Of a DNA stretch of 15,152 nucleotides, positions 8,037 to 14,878 are shown one piece after another. Origin of the DNA: CAIYRG01 sp964494505. GTDB taxonomy: Bacteria; Pseudomonadota; Alphaproteobacteria; Micropepsales; Micropepsaceae. Made by a program: the position numbers and the translations under genes. Under the pieces are notes generated by a model. It saw only the letters and a list, made by a program, of their open reading frames with translations, was not told the origin of the DNA and did not search any database. The stretch is taken from positions 1-15,152 of the forward strand of contig CAZBRO010000050.1 of the NCBI GenBank assembly GCA_964494505.1, given 5' to 3'. Within the stretch, counting starts at the first letter, position 1; each line of letters starts with the position of its first letter.

Positions 8037-8351
8037 GTGAACCCTGTCGTCGTCACGCAACAGTCTTTTACTCAAAAGATTGCCAAAATATTTGCGATTA
8101 TTCTGGTCTCCTTAATTCTTCTTTTTTTGTTTTCCGCGCTTGCAATATTTTATTTCGCCGGTGCTCCTCTATCATATGTGTTATGGGGCTGTGTTATCGC
8201 TCTATCTTTGCCGATTTTATTTAGCATAGTGGGACTGATTATCTATAAACGGGCTCGGTATGGAATCGCAACGGGGCTCTTCGTTATCTCGCTGGGCGCT
8301 TTGCTGTTTTTGATGCTCGCCAGTTTATTGTATTTCCCTTACCCGTTTTAA
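8037..8351 (+). CDS. Small multi-pass membrane protein of unknown function
   Basis: A roughly 104-residue protein if started at the GTG at 8037; an upstream TTG at 8007 would add ten residues. Neither has a clear ribosome-binding site. Three to four hydrophobic segments are evident (IFAIILVSLILLFLFSALAI, LWGCVIALSLPILFSIVGLI, ATGLFVISLGALLFLMLASLLYF) with a basic loop YKRARYG between them, which predicts inner-membrane localisation. The gene is AT-rich compared with its neighbours, suggesting transfer. No family is recognised. The 150 bases before it hold only a short direct repeat of GTCTGAC. Confidence 0.55.
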   Translation: MNPVVVTQQSFTQKIAKIFAIILVSLILLFLFSALAIFYFAGAPLSYVLWGCVIALSLPILFSIVGLIIYKRARYGIATGLFVISLGALLFLMLASLLYFPYPF

Positions 8352-8455
8352 TATGGTGGTCTTTCAGGATATTAAGCGTTTCTCATAGGTTGATCCGCAA
8401 TGGTTTCGAGTTAGTATGTCACGCCACGGTGACACGTTGTCCACAGCGTGAGGAA

Positions 8456-8483
8456 ACCCCGATGCAGTAAGTTGCGCCGGGGT
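8456..8483 (-). terminator. Weak hairpin after the truncated ardC
   Basis: On the minus strand ACCCCG and CGGGGT pair across a 16-base loop, followed by TTTCCTC. The short stem, long loop and poor T run make this a weak terminator at best. The rest of 8352-8494 shows no gene. Confidence 0.25.
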
Positions 8484-8494
8484 CTGATAATGAT

Positions 8495-9169
8495 TTAGGT
8501 GAAGACGTTTGTTGCGTCAGTAAGGAATTCGACGGCCTGACTTGCTCTGCTTGCGGCGATGAATATGGCCTTGCGGTCGTTTTTGAATACCTGAAGCCAC
8601 GAATTGATGTAGGCCGCGTGATCAGGCCTGGGTTCGTGTGTGACGTGGAGGTCGGCGCAGAGGAAGGCGGCGCCCAGCTCCGCTACGAGTTCCTCCATGG
8701 CATAGGAGGCATCGCGAAAGCGCTTACCGAAATCTCGGTTGAGGCGGTGCGGAACACCGCTGTGGTGGACGAGTTCATGGAGCAGGACGGCGTAGTAGCT
8801 TTCGGTTGGTGAACTGGTAGGCGTGCCGCAGAAACGGTCTCGTGCAGGCATTTCGATGTAGTCGCCGTCGCGGCGATAGCACGCTATGTCAGCTCCGTGG
8901 CGGATATCGGCATCGGCGGCCCCCACAAACCCCTCTACGGCTGAAATGGTCTCCACCAGCGATGAGGGCTTCGCAGGGACGGGCGGGAACCAACCCTCCA
9001 CCTGGGAGGCGTTAAAGACACGCGAGGTGCGAGCAATGATCTTCGGGTAGTCCACCTCGCCATTCGGTTCTCCAAAGTCCTCCCGTTCGATCTTTTTGAA
9101 GAAGACGATGGTCGTGCCATGTCGTTCCCGGCTACCTCGCCGCGAGGCCTCGTTGCCGATAGCTTGCAA
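8495..9169 (-). pseudogene. N-terminally truncated ArdC-like antirestriction gene
   Basis: The 224 residues align along their length with the intact ArdC at 9621-10535, from about its residue 81 onward. They keep the zincin motif HELVH (H131, E132, H135), the block YYAVLLHEL, and MEELVAELGAAFLC with the likely third metal ligand. The N-terminal ssDNA-binding part (about 80 residues) is missing: the minus-strand frame is open only back to a TGA near 9212, there is no ATG, only a TTG at 9169, and the alignment is ragged there (QAIGNEASRRGSRERHG versus QSLGAQVRRGEHG). Either it is a decayed second copy or it makes a protease-domain-only product. The C-terminal half is unbroken and well conserved, so recent decay or selection for the peptidase half is possible. 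Confidence 0.75.
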
Positions 9170-9289
9170 AACTCCAGAGCTATAGACGCGGGTCGGAGCT
9201 TCCGGGATCTGGCGCGATCATGGAAGCACATTCCACACGGCCGGTGACGTTGAAGCGGGTTAAGCCGCCGACCTCTTTCGCGGCCGTAG

Positions 9290-9490
9290 CTATTTTGTAC
9301 GGGTGATCGTCAATGCGCGGGGACCTAGGCTGACCGAGAAACTGCGGCCGGTGCTGTTCCTGACATTCGCAGCTGTGGATACGGCTCGTCTGTATTCGGG
9401 TTCCTTGCTTGTGCTGATGCCGCCAACGCGCACGCTCTTGCCCTTTGTCAGCGCCTCAACTTTGACTCGCAATTTTGTCTTCTGTTTCAT
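9290..9490 (-). CDS. Small basic protein of unknown function
   Basis: A 66-residue lysine/arginine-rich protein. An AGGAG (9501-9505 on the minus strand) sits ten bases before the ATG, which supports the start. The order VKVEALTKGKSVRVGG, then RAVSTAANVRNSTGRSFSVS, then PRALTITR resembles small phage or plasmid proteins that carry a single alpha/beta DNA-binding-like domain, but I cannot name a family. It lies between the ArdC terminator and the truncated ardC and may be co-transcribed with the latter. Confidence 0.5.
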   Translation of the reverse strand: MKQKTKLRVKVEALTKGKSVRVGGISTSKEPEYRRAVSTAANVRNSTGRSFSVSLGPRALTITRTK

Positions 9491-9561
9491 CCGGCTCGTG
9501 CTCCTGAATTAGCAATGACAAGTGTTTGTGCGAACTTGAGCGCAAAAGCAACATGAATTAA

Positions 9562-9602
9562 ATTAAACAAAAGGCGACCTCTGGAGTTCCCGAGAGGCCG
9601 CC
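9562..9602 (-). terminator. Intrinsic terminator of the ardC operon
   Basis: On the minus strand a GC-rich stem (GGCG-CCTCT against AGAGG-CGCC with one internal mismatch, ten-base loop) is followed directly by TTTTGTTTAATTT. It begins 18 bases after the ardC stop. This is the clearest rho-independent terminator in the window. Confidence 0.85.
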
Positions 9603-9620
9603 AAGAGATAATCGAGAGAA

Positions 9621-10535
9621 CTACTTACCGATTTGCCAACCATTCGATTTTGCGAGCTGTACCAAGAATTCGACAGCCTTCTGCGCCTGACTTGACGCCG
9701 TGAAGATCGCTTTATGGTCGCGGTCGAGAGCTTCCAGCCAGGACGTCAGATAGGCGGCATGATCCTGGCGGGGTTCGTTCGCAATTCCGAGTGCCGCACA
9801 GAGGAACGCGGCGCCTAGTTCGGCAACCAGCTCTTCCATGGCGTAGGCGTGGTCTCCGAACCGCTTGCCGAACTGCCGGTCAAGGCGGTGCGGTGCGCCG
9901 CTTGCATGCGTGAGCTCGTGGAGAAGCACGGCGTAGTAGCTTTCCGTCGACGTGCTCGTCGGGGTTCCCACAAATCGTTCCTGGTTGGGCATTTCAATGG
10001 TGTCTTCACTCGGGATGTACCTCGCCATCGGGCAGTCGTGCCGAATCGGCACTGCCGTTGCCCGCACAAAGGCATCGACCTCTTTGATGGCAAAGAACGC
10101 AGGAATTTGTGCCGGAGCCGGTTCTTCCCATCCGGTCACCTGGGCCGCATTGAAGACTCGGAACGCGCGAGCTACCAGTTTGGATCGCTTCTTGTCTCCC
10201 TCAGCGTCATCCTCACCGTCATCTTCCAGCTGCTTGAAGAATACGACCGTTGAGCCGTGCTCGCCCCGCCGAACCTGCGCGCCGAGGGATTGCCACTGGC
10301 GATAGCTCGCCCAATGACCGGACTGGTATCCCTCGACGGCCGCGACCGCCCACAAGGCGAGAATGTTTACGCCCCGATAGGGCGCATCGGTCGCCGCGTT
10401 GACGGGAATGCAGATCGCCGGCACCCCTCCATGCCAGGGCATAACATACATGCCGGCCCCCTTGCGGATGGCGGCAGCGATCGTTTCGGTGACCGCCTCG
10501 TAGACGCTGAATTTGGCTGAGACATTGGTGTCCAT
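9621..10535 (-). CDS. ardC: ArdC-family antirestriction protein (ssDNA-binding plus zincin domain)
   Basis: A 304-residue protein from the ATG at 10535, chosen because GGGAG lies nine bases upstream and the family starts with a similar F.VYE.VT..I segment; an ATG at 10571 would add twelve residues that run through a hairpin. The N-terminal domain (about 8-120) has the ArdC pattern PYRG.N.L.LW, W.SYRQWQSLGAQVRRGE.G..VVFFK, a single-stranded DNA-binding fold. The C-terminal domain (about 150-304) is a metallopeptidase with HELTH at 206-210 and MEELVAELGAAF around 233-243 for the third ligand. ArdC of IncW plasmids protects incoming single-stranded DNA from restriction during conjugation. An acidic insert (EDDGEDDAEGDKK, 104-116) is variable between copies. 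The gene is last in the regulator/RuvC-like/ardC operon and ends at a strong terminator. Confidence 0.9.
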   Translation of the reverse strand: MDTNVSAKFSVYEAVTETIAAAIRKGAGMYVMPWHGGVPAICIPVNAATDAPYRGVNILALWAVAAVEGYQSGHWASYRQWQSLGAQVRRGEHGSTVVFFKQLEDDGEDDAEGDKKRSKLVARAFRVFNAAQVTGWEEPAPAQIPAFFAIKEVDAFVRATAVPIRHDCPMARYIPSEDTIEMPNQERFVGTPTSTSTESYYAVLLHELTHASGAPHRLDRQFGKRFGDHAYAMEELVAELGAAFLCAALGIANEPRQDHAAYLTSWLEALDRDHKAIFTASSQAQKAVEFLVQLAKSNGWQIGK

Positions 10536-10560
10536 AATTTTCTCCCGAACACTGCGGGAA

Positions 10561-10596
10561 CGCCGGACCATTCCGGCGCTCCCGGGTGTCCGGGAG
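10561..10596. other. Two tandem perfect hairpins between the RuvC-like gene and ardC
   Basis: CGCCGGA-CCAT-TCCGGCG (10561-10578) is followed with no gap by CTCCCGG-GTGT-CCGGGAG (10579-10596). Each has a seven-pair stem and a four-base loop. They fill most of the spacer between the RuvC-like stop (10602) and the ardC start (10535). No T run follows on the minus strand, so they are more likely mRNA processing or stability structures, an attenuator, or a protein-binding site than a terminator. Confidence 0.7.
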
Positions 10597-10601
10597 CTGG
10601 G

Positions 10602-11120
10602 TCAATCGATATCGGGGCTGGGCCGGGCGCAGTAATGGGCCATGACCAGCGCCGCAGCGTCGAAGAGATACAGGCGGGGCGATTCGTTGTCCCAATTGCG
10701 CCGTGGAGGCGGAAGACGGTGGGCGAAGGCGGGTATCTGGGACGCGATCGCTTCGGCAATTTCGTGCCGGGTCACCGCTCCCACGTCGGCGAAACAGGTG
10801 CGGACGTCAGCCCGCGAATACCGGCACACCTCGATCGACTGTCCATGGGCGTGGTTGGCCATGAGATTGAGCAGCCGCTGCGCCCGCCCTGATGAGCCGC
10901 GTGCCGTCTCTTCCTCCTTGGCGAGCACCAGCACGTCCGGCTTGAGATGATCCATGAGCGCGCGAGCGGCCGCAAAGCAGCGGGCATTCCATTTCGCGCC
11001 GATGATCTCCTTGGCTCCCCAGTCGATTGGAGACAGGGGACCTTCGGCAAAGACATAGGCCAGCCCCTTCGTGAACGGCCGGATCGCAAGCACGAGTTCG
11101 CCCGGGTTCGTCCCCGTCAT
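10602..11120 (-). CDS. RuvC/YqgF-like RNase H-fold protein
   Basis: A 172-residue protein whose layout matches the RuvC/YqgF resolvase-nuclease superfamily. There is a first strand and turn (LVLAIRPFTKGLAYVFAEG, 9-27), a strand ending in acidic residues (DVLVLAKEEE, 62-71), a third block VEVCRYSRADVRTCF (about 97-110), a TRHEIAEAIA helix (117-126), and a final helix FDAAALVMAHY (153-163) like the catalytic Asp helix of RuvC. The usual first Asp (as in LxIDPG) appears as Arg14, so the metal site may be incomplete or built differently. The ATG overlaps the regulator's stop by four bases (ATGA), indicating translational coupling. The role is inferred: processing of branched or plasmid DNA, or a non-catalytic DNA-binding role. 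Confidence 0.6.
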   Translation of the reverse strand: MTGTNPGELVLAIRPFTKGLAYVFAEGPLSPIDWGAKEIIGAKWNARCFAAARALMDHLKPDVLVLAKEEETARGSSGRAQRLLNLMANHAHGQSIEVCRYSRADVRTCFADVGAVTRHEIAEAIASQIPAFAHRLPPPRRNWDNESPRLYLFDAAALVMAHYCARPSPDID

Positions 11121-11461
11121 ACATATTCGACGTGACTGGTAACGCGGGCGAGCATGTCCTGAAGGAGTTGGGTTTTACGGCGACCCTTTTGGGTCTTATC
11201 GCGCTCAAACTTCTTCGAGAGCTGAGCAGCTGCGGCCATGACCTCGTCCTGAACGGAATTGGCGTAGGCGGGGAACAGATCTGGAGCCGTGTGGCTGAAA
11301 ATAAACGCGAAAGCCATGAGCTCATCGGCAGTGGGCCGCGTGGTTCCGTTCTCAATGGCGCGAATCTTCTCCCGATAGGAACCGACCAGTTTTGCGAGTT
11401 CATCCTGGGTGAGGCACCACTCCTTCCTTCGCGTGAGCACGTAACATTGGATTTTGGGCAT
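11117..11461 (-). CDS. XRE-family helix-turn-helix regulator
   Basis: A 114-residue protein from the ATG at 11461. This start gives the typical beginning MPKIQCYVLTRRKEWCLTQ; longer readings to 11569 start inside the palindrome. The N-terminal helix-turn-helix is seen as LTQDELAKLVGSYREKIRAIENG (about 17-39), followed by a hydrophobic helix and a charged C-terminal tail rich in Lys/Arg. No Shine-Dalgarno sequence is evident. It is the first gene of the operon and overlaps the RuvC-like gene. A 26-bp palindrome lies 86-111 bases upstream of the ATG and is a likely operator, giving autoregulation. Confidence 0.82.
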   Translation of the reverse strand: MPKIQCYVLTRRKEWCLTQDELAKLVGSYREKIRAIENGTTRPTADELMAFAFIFSHTAPDLFPAYANSVQDEVMAAAAQLSKKFERDKTQKGRRKTQLLQDMLARVTSHVEYV

Positions 11462-11546
11462 GGAGGAGAAAGAACTATCGGCAATATCTAAGTCGCATCG
11501 CCGAATCTTTATCGTCGCCGATGCTTGCCATCGCGCAAAAGCGGTG

Positions 11547-11572
11547 GAAATGGCAGAACCTTCTGCCATTTC
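11547..11572. promoter_or_regulatory. Perfect 26-bp palindrome (probable operator, site 1)
   Basis: GAAATGGCAGAA, two bases (CC), TTCTGCCATTTC: twelve perfect pairs. Its left part belongs to a 21-bp sequence (11537-11557) that recurs exactly at 13042-13062. It sits upstream of the XRE gene. Twelve-base half-sites spaced by about one helical turn suit an XRE dimer. Confidence 0.7.
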
Positions 11573-11589
11573 TCGCCCACACCTGTGGA

Positions 11590-11734
11590 TTCAGGGACAT
11601 AGGGAGATAGGGAGATAGGGAGATGATTAGGAGGGTCAGGCGAGCCAGCGACGCTCGCAGGAATTCACCCTTGAGGAGCAGAGTCGGATACCCCTGGGCT
11701 CGTCCCTATCTCCCTATCTCCCTATCTCCCTGAA
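11590..11734. repeat. 32-bp inverted repeat built of AGGGAGAT octamers
   Basis: The left arm (11590-11621) and right arm (11703-11734) are inverted copies matching at 31 of 32 positions. Both are TTC followed by tandem AGGGAGAT octamers; the left arm has one changed base (AGGGACAT) in its first unit. Between them lie 81 bases with no gene. The right arm encodes the last residues of the ATPase (QGDREIGR and the stop). It may be iterons, a recombination or nicking site, a MITE-like insertion, or a large terminator hairpin. Confidence 0.8.
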
Positions 11735-13010
11735 CCGGCGATTCGATGCCGTATCGCTCGCACAACATCGCGATCTTCTGTTCCTGGCCCGGTACCAGCA
11801 CAAACAGACCCATGCTTTTATATAGAGAGATACCCAAGCGCCGGAGAATGCCACCGATCCATCGACCAATGATTGGACGCTCATAATCGCCCCCATACCG
11901 GGACGCAAAGGTGGCCGTGACCTCCGAAAGGGATAGTTTGCCCGGACAGGCCGCTATCATCACGGCGAGCACTGACACAAGCTGCCCTTCGGTGGTGGAG
12001 CTTCGCTCCTGAACGATGTCAGCTTGAAAGCCCCGGGCGAGGTCCCGGATTTCAGCTTGCATTCCCTCATTGGGAACAACCGATAGAAGCGGGAGAACGA
12101 TCTGGTTCATGCGCGGCTCAAGGGCGTCGTCGCGCAGCGTGAGATCGAGGCGCACGGTGCGCCGGCTTCTGAACCGGAACATCAAGAGCTGGTTCCGCAG
12201 CTCCAATGCTTCGGCCTTTTGCGCGTCCGGCAAATTGATGGGCACGCCTGTTGGCCGGCCGGGCGCCATTTCGATGGTGAGGAACCGGCTCTCCAACGCC
12301 CGGTCTTCATAGGAGCGCCTCATGCCGACGATCTTGGGTCCGAAGATCGCAAAAGCGCGGGGATCAAACTCATTCCTGGGGGTTACATGCGTGCGAAGCA
12401 CGGGGAACCCCTTCACGTTGCCGTTGTTGAGGATTTTCACCAGTTCCGCCTTCTCGTCCGTGAAGCGAAAATCGGCTTCGTCAAACACCAGCGTTCCCTT
12501 GAAGGTGTCGAGCGTGTGGAAAATCGGAGAGACGGTGGACGCGCCGCTCGCAAAGAACGCTTTGTAGCAGAGGGAGCCCACCACCAGGAGCGCCCTGGTC
12601 TTACCGGTTCCATAGTCGCCCCTGAAGCGCAAGTACGGAAGCTCGTTAAACGCGTCATAGACCCAGGACAAAAGAACGTAGGCGGTCGTGACAGCCAGAG
12701 CCTGATCGGAGAGCACTACGTAGCGGCGGATGTAGGCTTCGATTGCGGCGGTAAGCTGGGCTACGTCGCCAAACTCGGACAGCTGCGAGGGCAAGACCAG
12801 CGCCCCATGCCGGATCAGATTGTTCTGAGGTCGGACTGGCCGCAAGACTGTACTGCCGTGACGCCACTCAGAAACAATTTCCGTGCTATCCCCATGGTCT
12901 ACAGCAAACGCCGTCTCTCCCTCTTCGGGACGGTAGACGGTCTCGACGATGGCATCATCAAGAATGGCGGAAATCACGGTGGTTCTCCCGGTCGCGGTCT
13001 CCTTCTCCAT
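11706..13010 (-). CDS. P-loop ATPase of plasmid/phage type, unknown function
   Basis: A 434-residue protein. Residues about 85-125 are an amphipathic helical region, then Walker A GDYGTGKT (131-138), Walker B TLVFDEAD (173-180), and a probable arginine-finger stretch EDRALESRF (about 235-243), an AAA+/helicase-like order known from DUF927/DUF3631-type and phage primase-helicase proteins. The C-terminal third (about 340-420) looks like a winged-helix region (LSEVTATFASRYGG.YERPIIGRWIGGILRRLG). No separate primase domain is seen and the protein is shorter than primase-helicases, so it may act as a DNA-remodelling or partner ATPase. The start ATG lacks a good ribosome-binding site. The last eight residues are encoded by the octamer repeat, suggesting the original end was replaced by the repeat. 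It faces the recombinase divergently. Confidence 0.82.
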   Translation of the reverse strand: MEKETATGRTTVISAILDDAIVETVYRPEEGETAFAVDHGDSTEIVSEWRHGSTVLRPVRPQNNLIRHGALVLPSQLSEFGDVAQLTAAIEAYIRRYVVLSDQALAVTTAYVLLSWVYDAFNELPYLRFRGDYGTGKTRALLVVGSLCYKAFFASGASTVSPIFHTLDTFKGTLVFDEADFRFTDEKAELVKILNNGNVKGFPVLRTHVTPRNEFDPRAFAIFGPKIVGMRRSYEDRALESRFLTIEMAPGRPTGVPINLPDAQKAEALELRNQLLMFRFRSRRTVRLDLTLRDDALEPRMNQIVLPLLSVVPNEGMQAEIRDLARGFQADIVQERSSTTEGQLVSVLAVMIAACPGKLSLSEVTATFASRYGGDYERPIIGRWIGGILRRLGISLYKSMGLFVLVPGQEQKIAMLCERYGIESPVQGDREIGR

Positions 13011-13041
13011 CCCGTAATTCTCGGCCGCGTGATTGAAACCG

Positions 13042-13078
13042 AAAAGCGGTGGAAATGGCAGACAGAGAGCGTCATTTC
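13042..13078. promoter_or_regulatory. Operator-like site 2 in the ATPase/recombinase divergent spacer
   Basis: The first 21 bases (13042-13062) are identical to 11537-11557. GAAATGGC (13052-13059) and GTCATTTC (13071-13078) form a degenerate version of the site 1 palindrome, 7 of 8 pairs, with an 11-base spacer against 10 in site 1. It lies 31 bases upstream of the ATPase ATG and 41 bases before the small ORF, so one bound regulator could control both directions. Confidence 0.6.
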
Positions 13079-13119
13079 ACCCGCTATCCCCAACCGATTC
13101 CTCAAAACATCATTATGTG

Positions 13120-13290
13120 ATGGAAAGGAAGACGGAATCGGCGTTTGTTCGCCTGGTGATGCCCGACGCGCCAGAGGCGGAGATTGATGAAGCCACCCGT
13201 CGCTGGTTTGCGTTCCTTCTCATTGTCGAGCGCATAGCCGCGAGATTGGAACGGGAAAGGGATTCGCGGAATCCAGTTGAAGATGTTTGA
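13120..13290 (+). CDS. 56-residue protein upstream of the recombinase
   Basis: A small protein from the ATG at 13120 ending 11 bases before the recombinase. A TTG start at 13033 would run through the operator-like site and is rejected. The sequence is amphipathic helical (APEAEIDEATRRWFAFLLIV, then ERIAARLERERDS), the type of short conserved ORF often seen just before plasmid or island serine recombinases. No Shine-Dalgarno is visible. The function is unknown; it could be an accessory factor of the recombinase. Confidence 0.5.
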   Translation: MERKTESAFVRLVMPDAPEAEIDEATRRWFAFLLIVERIAARLERERDSRNPVEDV

Positions 13291-13301
13291 ATTAAAGGCA
13301 T

Positions 13302-14831
13302 ATGAAAAAATTTTTCGCGTACGCGCGCGTGTCCACGGTTAAGCAAGGAGAGAAGGGCTCAAGCCTGCAGGAGCAGAAATCGGCGATAGAGGGTTACGCC
13401 AATCGCCAAGGGATAATGATCGTTGAGTGGTTCGAAGAGACGGAAACAGCAGCCAAGCAAGGGCGGCCGGTCTTCACGCGGATGGTGAGGGCTCTCCAGC
13501 AGGGCGGTGCTGCCGGCGTCATCACTCATAAGATCGATCGAAGCGCTCGCAACCTTCGGGACTGGGCGATGCTGGGCGAACTCGTGGACCGCGGTATCGA
13601 GCTCCATTTCGCGCATGAAAGCATTGATTTGACTTCCCGAGGCGGGCGCCTGTCTGCAGATATTCAGGCGGTGGTCGCGGCGGATTACATTCGCAATCTG
13701 CGAGACGAAGTAAGGAAGGGCTTCTATGGCCGGCTGAAGCAGGGGCTCTATCCCCTCAAAGCACCTATCGGATATTTGGATCAAGGAGGTGGCAAGCCGA
13801 AGACCATTGATCCAGTTCGCGGCCCACTTGTTCAGAAGGCGTTCGAGCTCTATGCGACCGGGAATTGGTCGTTCGACACCTTAGGCTGGGAGCTGCATCA
13901 ACGCGGGCTCCGGAATAACGCCGGTGGGATTGTGACCCGGAACGGCCTCTCTACCATCCTGAATAGCCCCTTCTACATCGGTCTCATTCGGCTCAGTTCG
14001 AACGGAGAACTTTATCAAGGCGTTCACGAGCCCCTTATTTCTAAGGTGTTGTTCGATCGCGTTCAGGCGGTTCTACAGGGACGGTTCACTCATAAGGCGA
14101 ACATCCACCGTTTTCGGTTCCAACGCGTGCTGAGATGCGCAACTTGTGGGCGCTCGCTTGTGGCATCGCGCGCTAAAGGCCACGTATATTATCGCTGCGC
14201 AACGCGCACATGCGGCACCACATCTTTGCGGCAGGAACTCATTGAGGAGGGCCTCCAGCAGGCCACGAGACCCTTCAGGCTTACGGAGCGGCAATGGATC
14301 GCGGTGCAGGGCGACCTTAGACATGCTCTGGCCCACCACAAAAAATCCGCGGAGGCGGAGAAGCGGTCTCTGACGCTGTCTATCACTGCAATAGACGAAC
14401 GGCTGGCGCGGCTCACGGACGCCTACATCGACCAGGTAGTGGACCGCACCACCTACCTGAGCCGAAAGGAGCAGCTATTGCATGATCGAACGTTGCTGGT
14501 GTCGAGGCAGACGACCTCGGATGCGCCTAATTTCCCAGACCGCGTTCAAAAAAGTGTCGAACTGATAAAAGCCTTAGGAAACCTAGCTATTTTAGCGAAC
14601 GATGAAGAATTACGCGATTTGCTGAAAATCACAGTGTCGAACCTGACCGCGTCGGGAAAAAACGTTGCAATTACTTGGGAAAACCCATTTCGGCGTATCA
14701 TTTTAGACGCATCTGTCACCGCAGGTGAACCCAACCGGATCGAACATCGAACTTTTCAGTCACGAATTAAACGGATCGTAAGCGCCATTATTGCCCACGC
14801 CGAATCAGGCCCGGGCGAAAGTCAGAATTGA
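13302..14831 (+). CDS. Large serine recombinase
   Basis: A 509-residue site-specific recombinase. The N-terminal resolvase domain (1-150) begins YARVST with the nucleophile Ser11, and keeps Arg-rich catalytic blocks (KIDRSARNLRDW, RLSADIQAVVAADYIRNL). A recombinase domain follows at about 160-265 (LKAPIGY, NSPFYIGLI), then a zinc ribbon with Cys279, Cys282, Cys299 and Cys304 and a probable coiled coil around 345-400. This order is that of large serine integrases/recombinases, which join att sites without needing a host factor. The ATG is preceded by AAAGG. It is the best evidence that the right half of the window is mobile. The gene is intact. Its att sites could not be located. Confidence 0.95.
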   Translation: MKKFFAYARVSTVKQGEKGSSLQEQKSAIEGYANRQGIMIVEWFEETETAAKQGRPVFTRMVRALQQGGAAGVITHKIDRSARNLRDWAMLGELVDRGIELHFAHESIDLTSRGGRLSADIQAVVAADYIRNLRDEVRKGFYGRLKQGLYPLKAPIGYLDQGGGKPKTIDPVRGPLVQKAFELYATGNWSFDTLGWELHQRGLRNNAGGIVTRNGLSTILNSPFYIGLIRLSSNGELYQGVHEPLISKVLFDRVQAVLQGRFTHKANIHRFRFQRVLRCATCGRSLVASRAKGHVYYRCATRTCGTTSLRQELIEEGLQQATRPFRLTERQWIAVQGDLRHALAHHKKSAEAEKRSLTLSITAIDERLARLTDAYIDQVVDRTTYLSRKEQLLHDRTLLVSRQTTSDAPNFPDRVQKSVELIKALGNLAILANDEELRDLLKITVSNLTASGKNVAITWENPFRRIILDASVTAGEPNRIEHRTFQSRIKRIVSAIIAHAESGPGESQN

Positions 14832-14878
14832 ACGTGTATCCGCCCAGCAGTAATCCTGGTGCAAAACCTCGAAGCCAA

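Noticed and set aside
9180..9289. An open minus-strand frame after the 66-residue gene (KIATAAKEVGGLTRFNVTG and onward to a stop at 9180).
   Set aside because: It looks faintly protein-like but has no start codon of its own in a plausible place and no recognised motif; it may be remnant sequence.
11590..11734. Octamer repeats considered as a CRISPR array.
   Set aside because: The repeat unit is only eight bases, has no spacers and is arranged as an inverted pair of tandem blocks.
13033..13119. Longer N-terminus for the 56-residue ORF from a TTG.
   Set aside because: It would translate the operator-like repeat and gives an uncharacteristic Lys/Ser/His-rich leader; the ATG at 13120 is simpler.
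12219..13187. A 322-codon plus-strand open frame antisense to the ATPase.
   Set aside because: The ATPase on the other strand has intact Walker A and B motifs; the antisense frame shows no recognisable domain and runs across the operator-like site.
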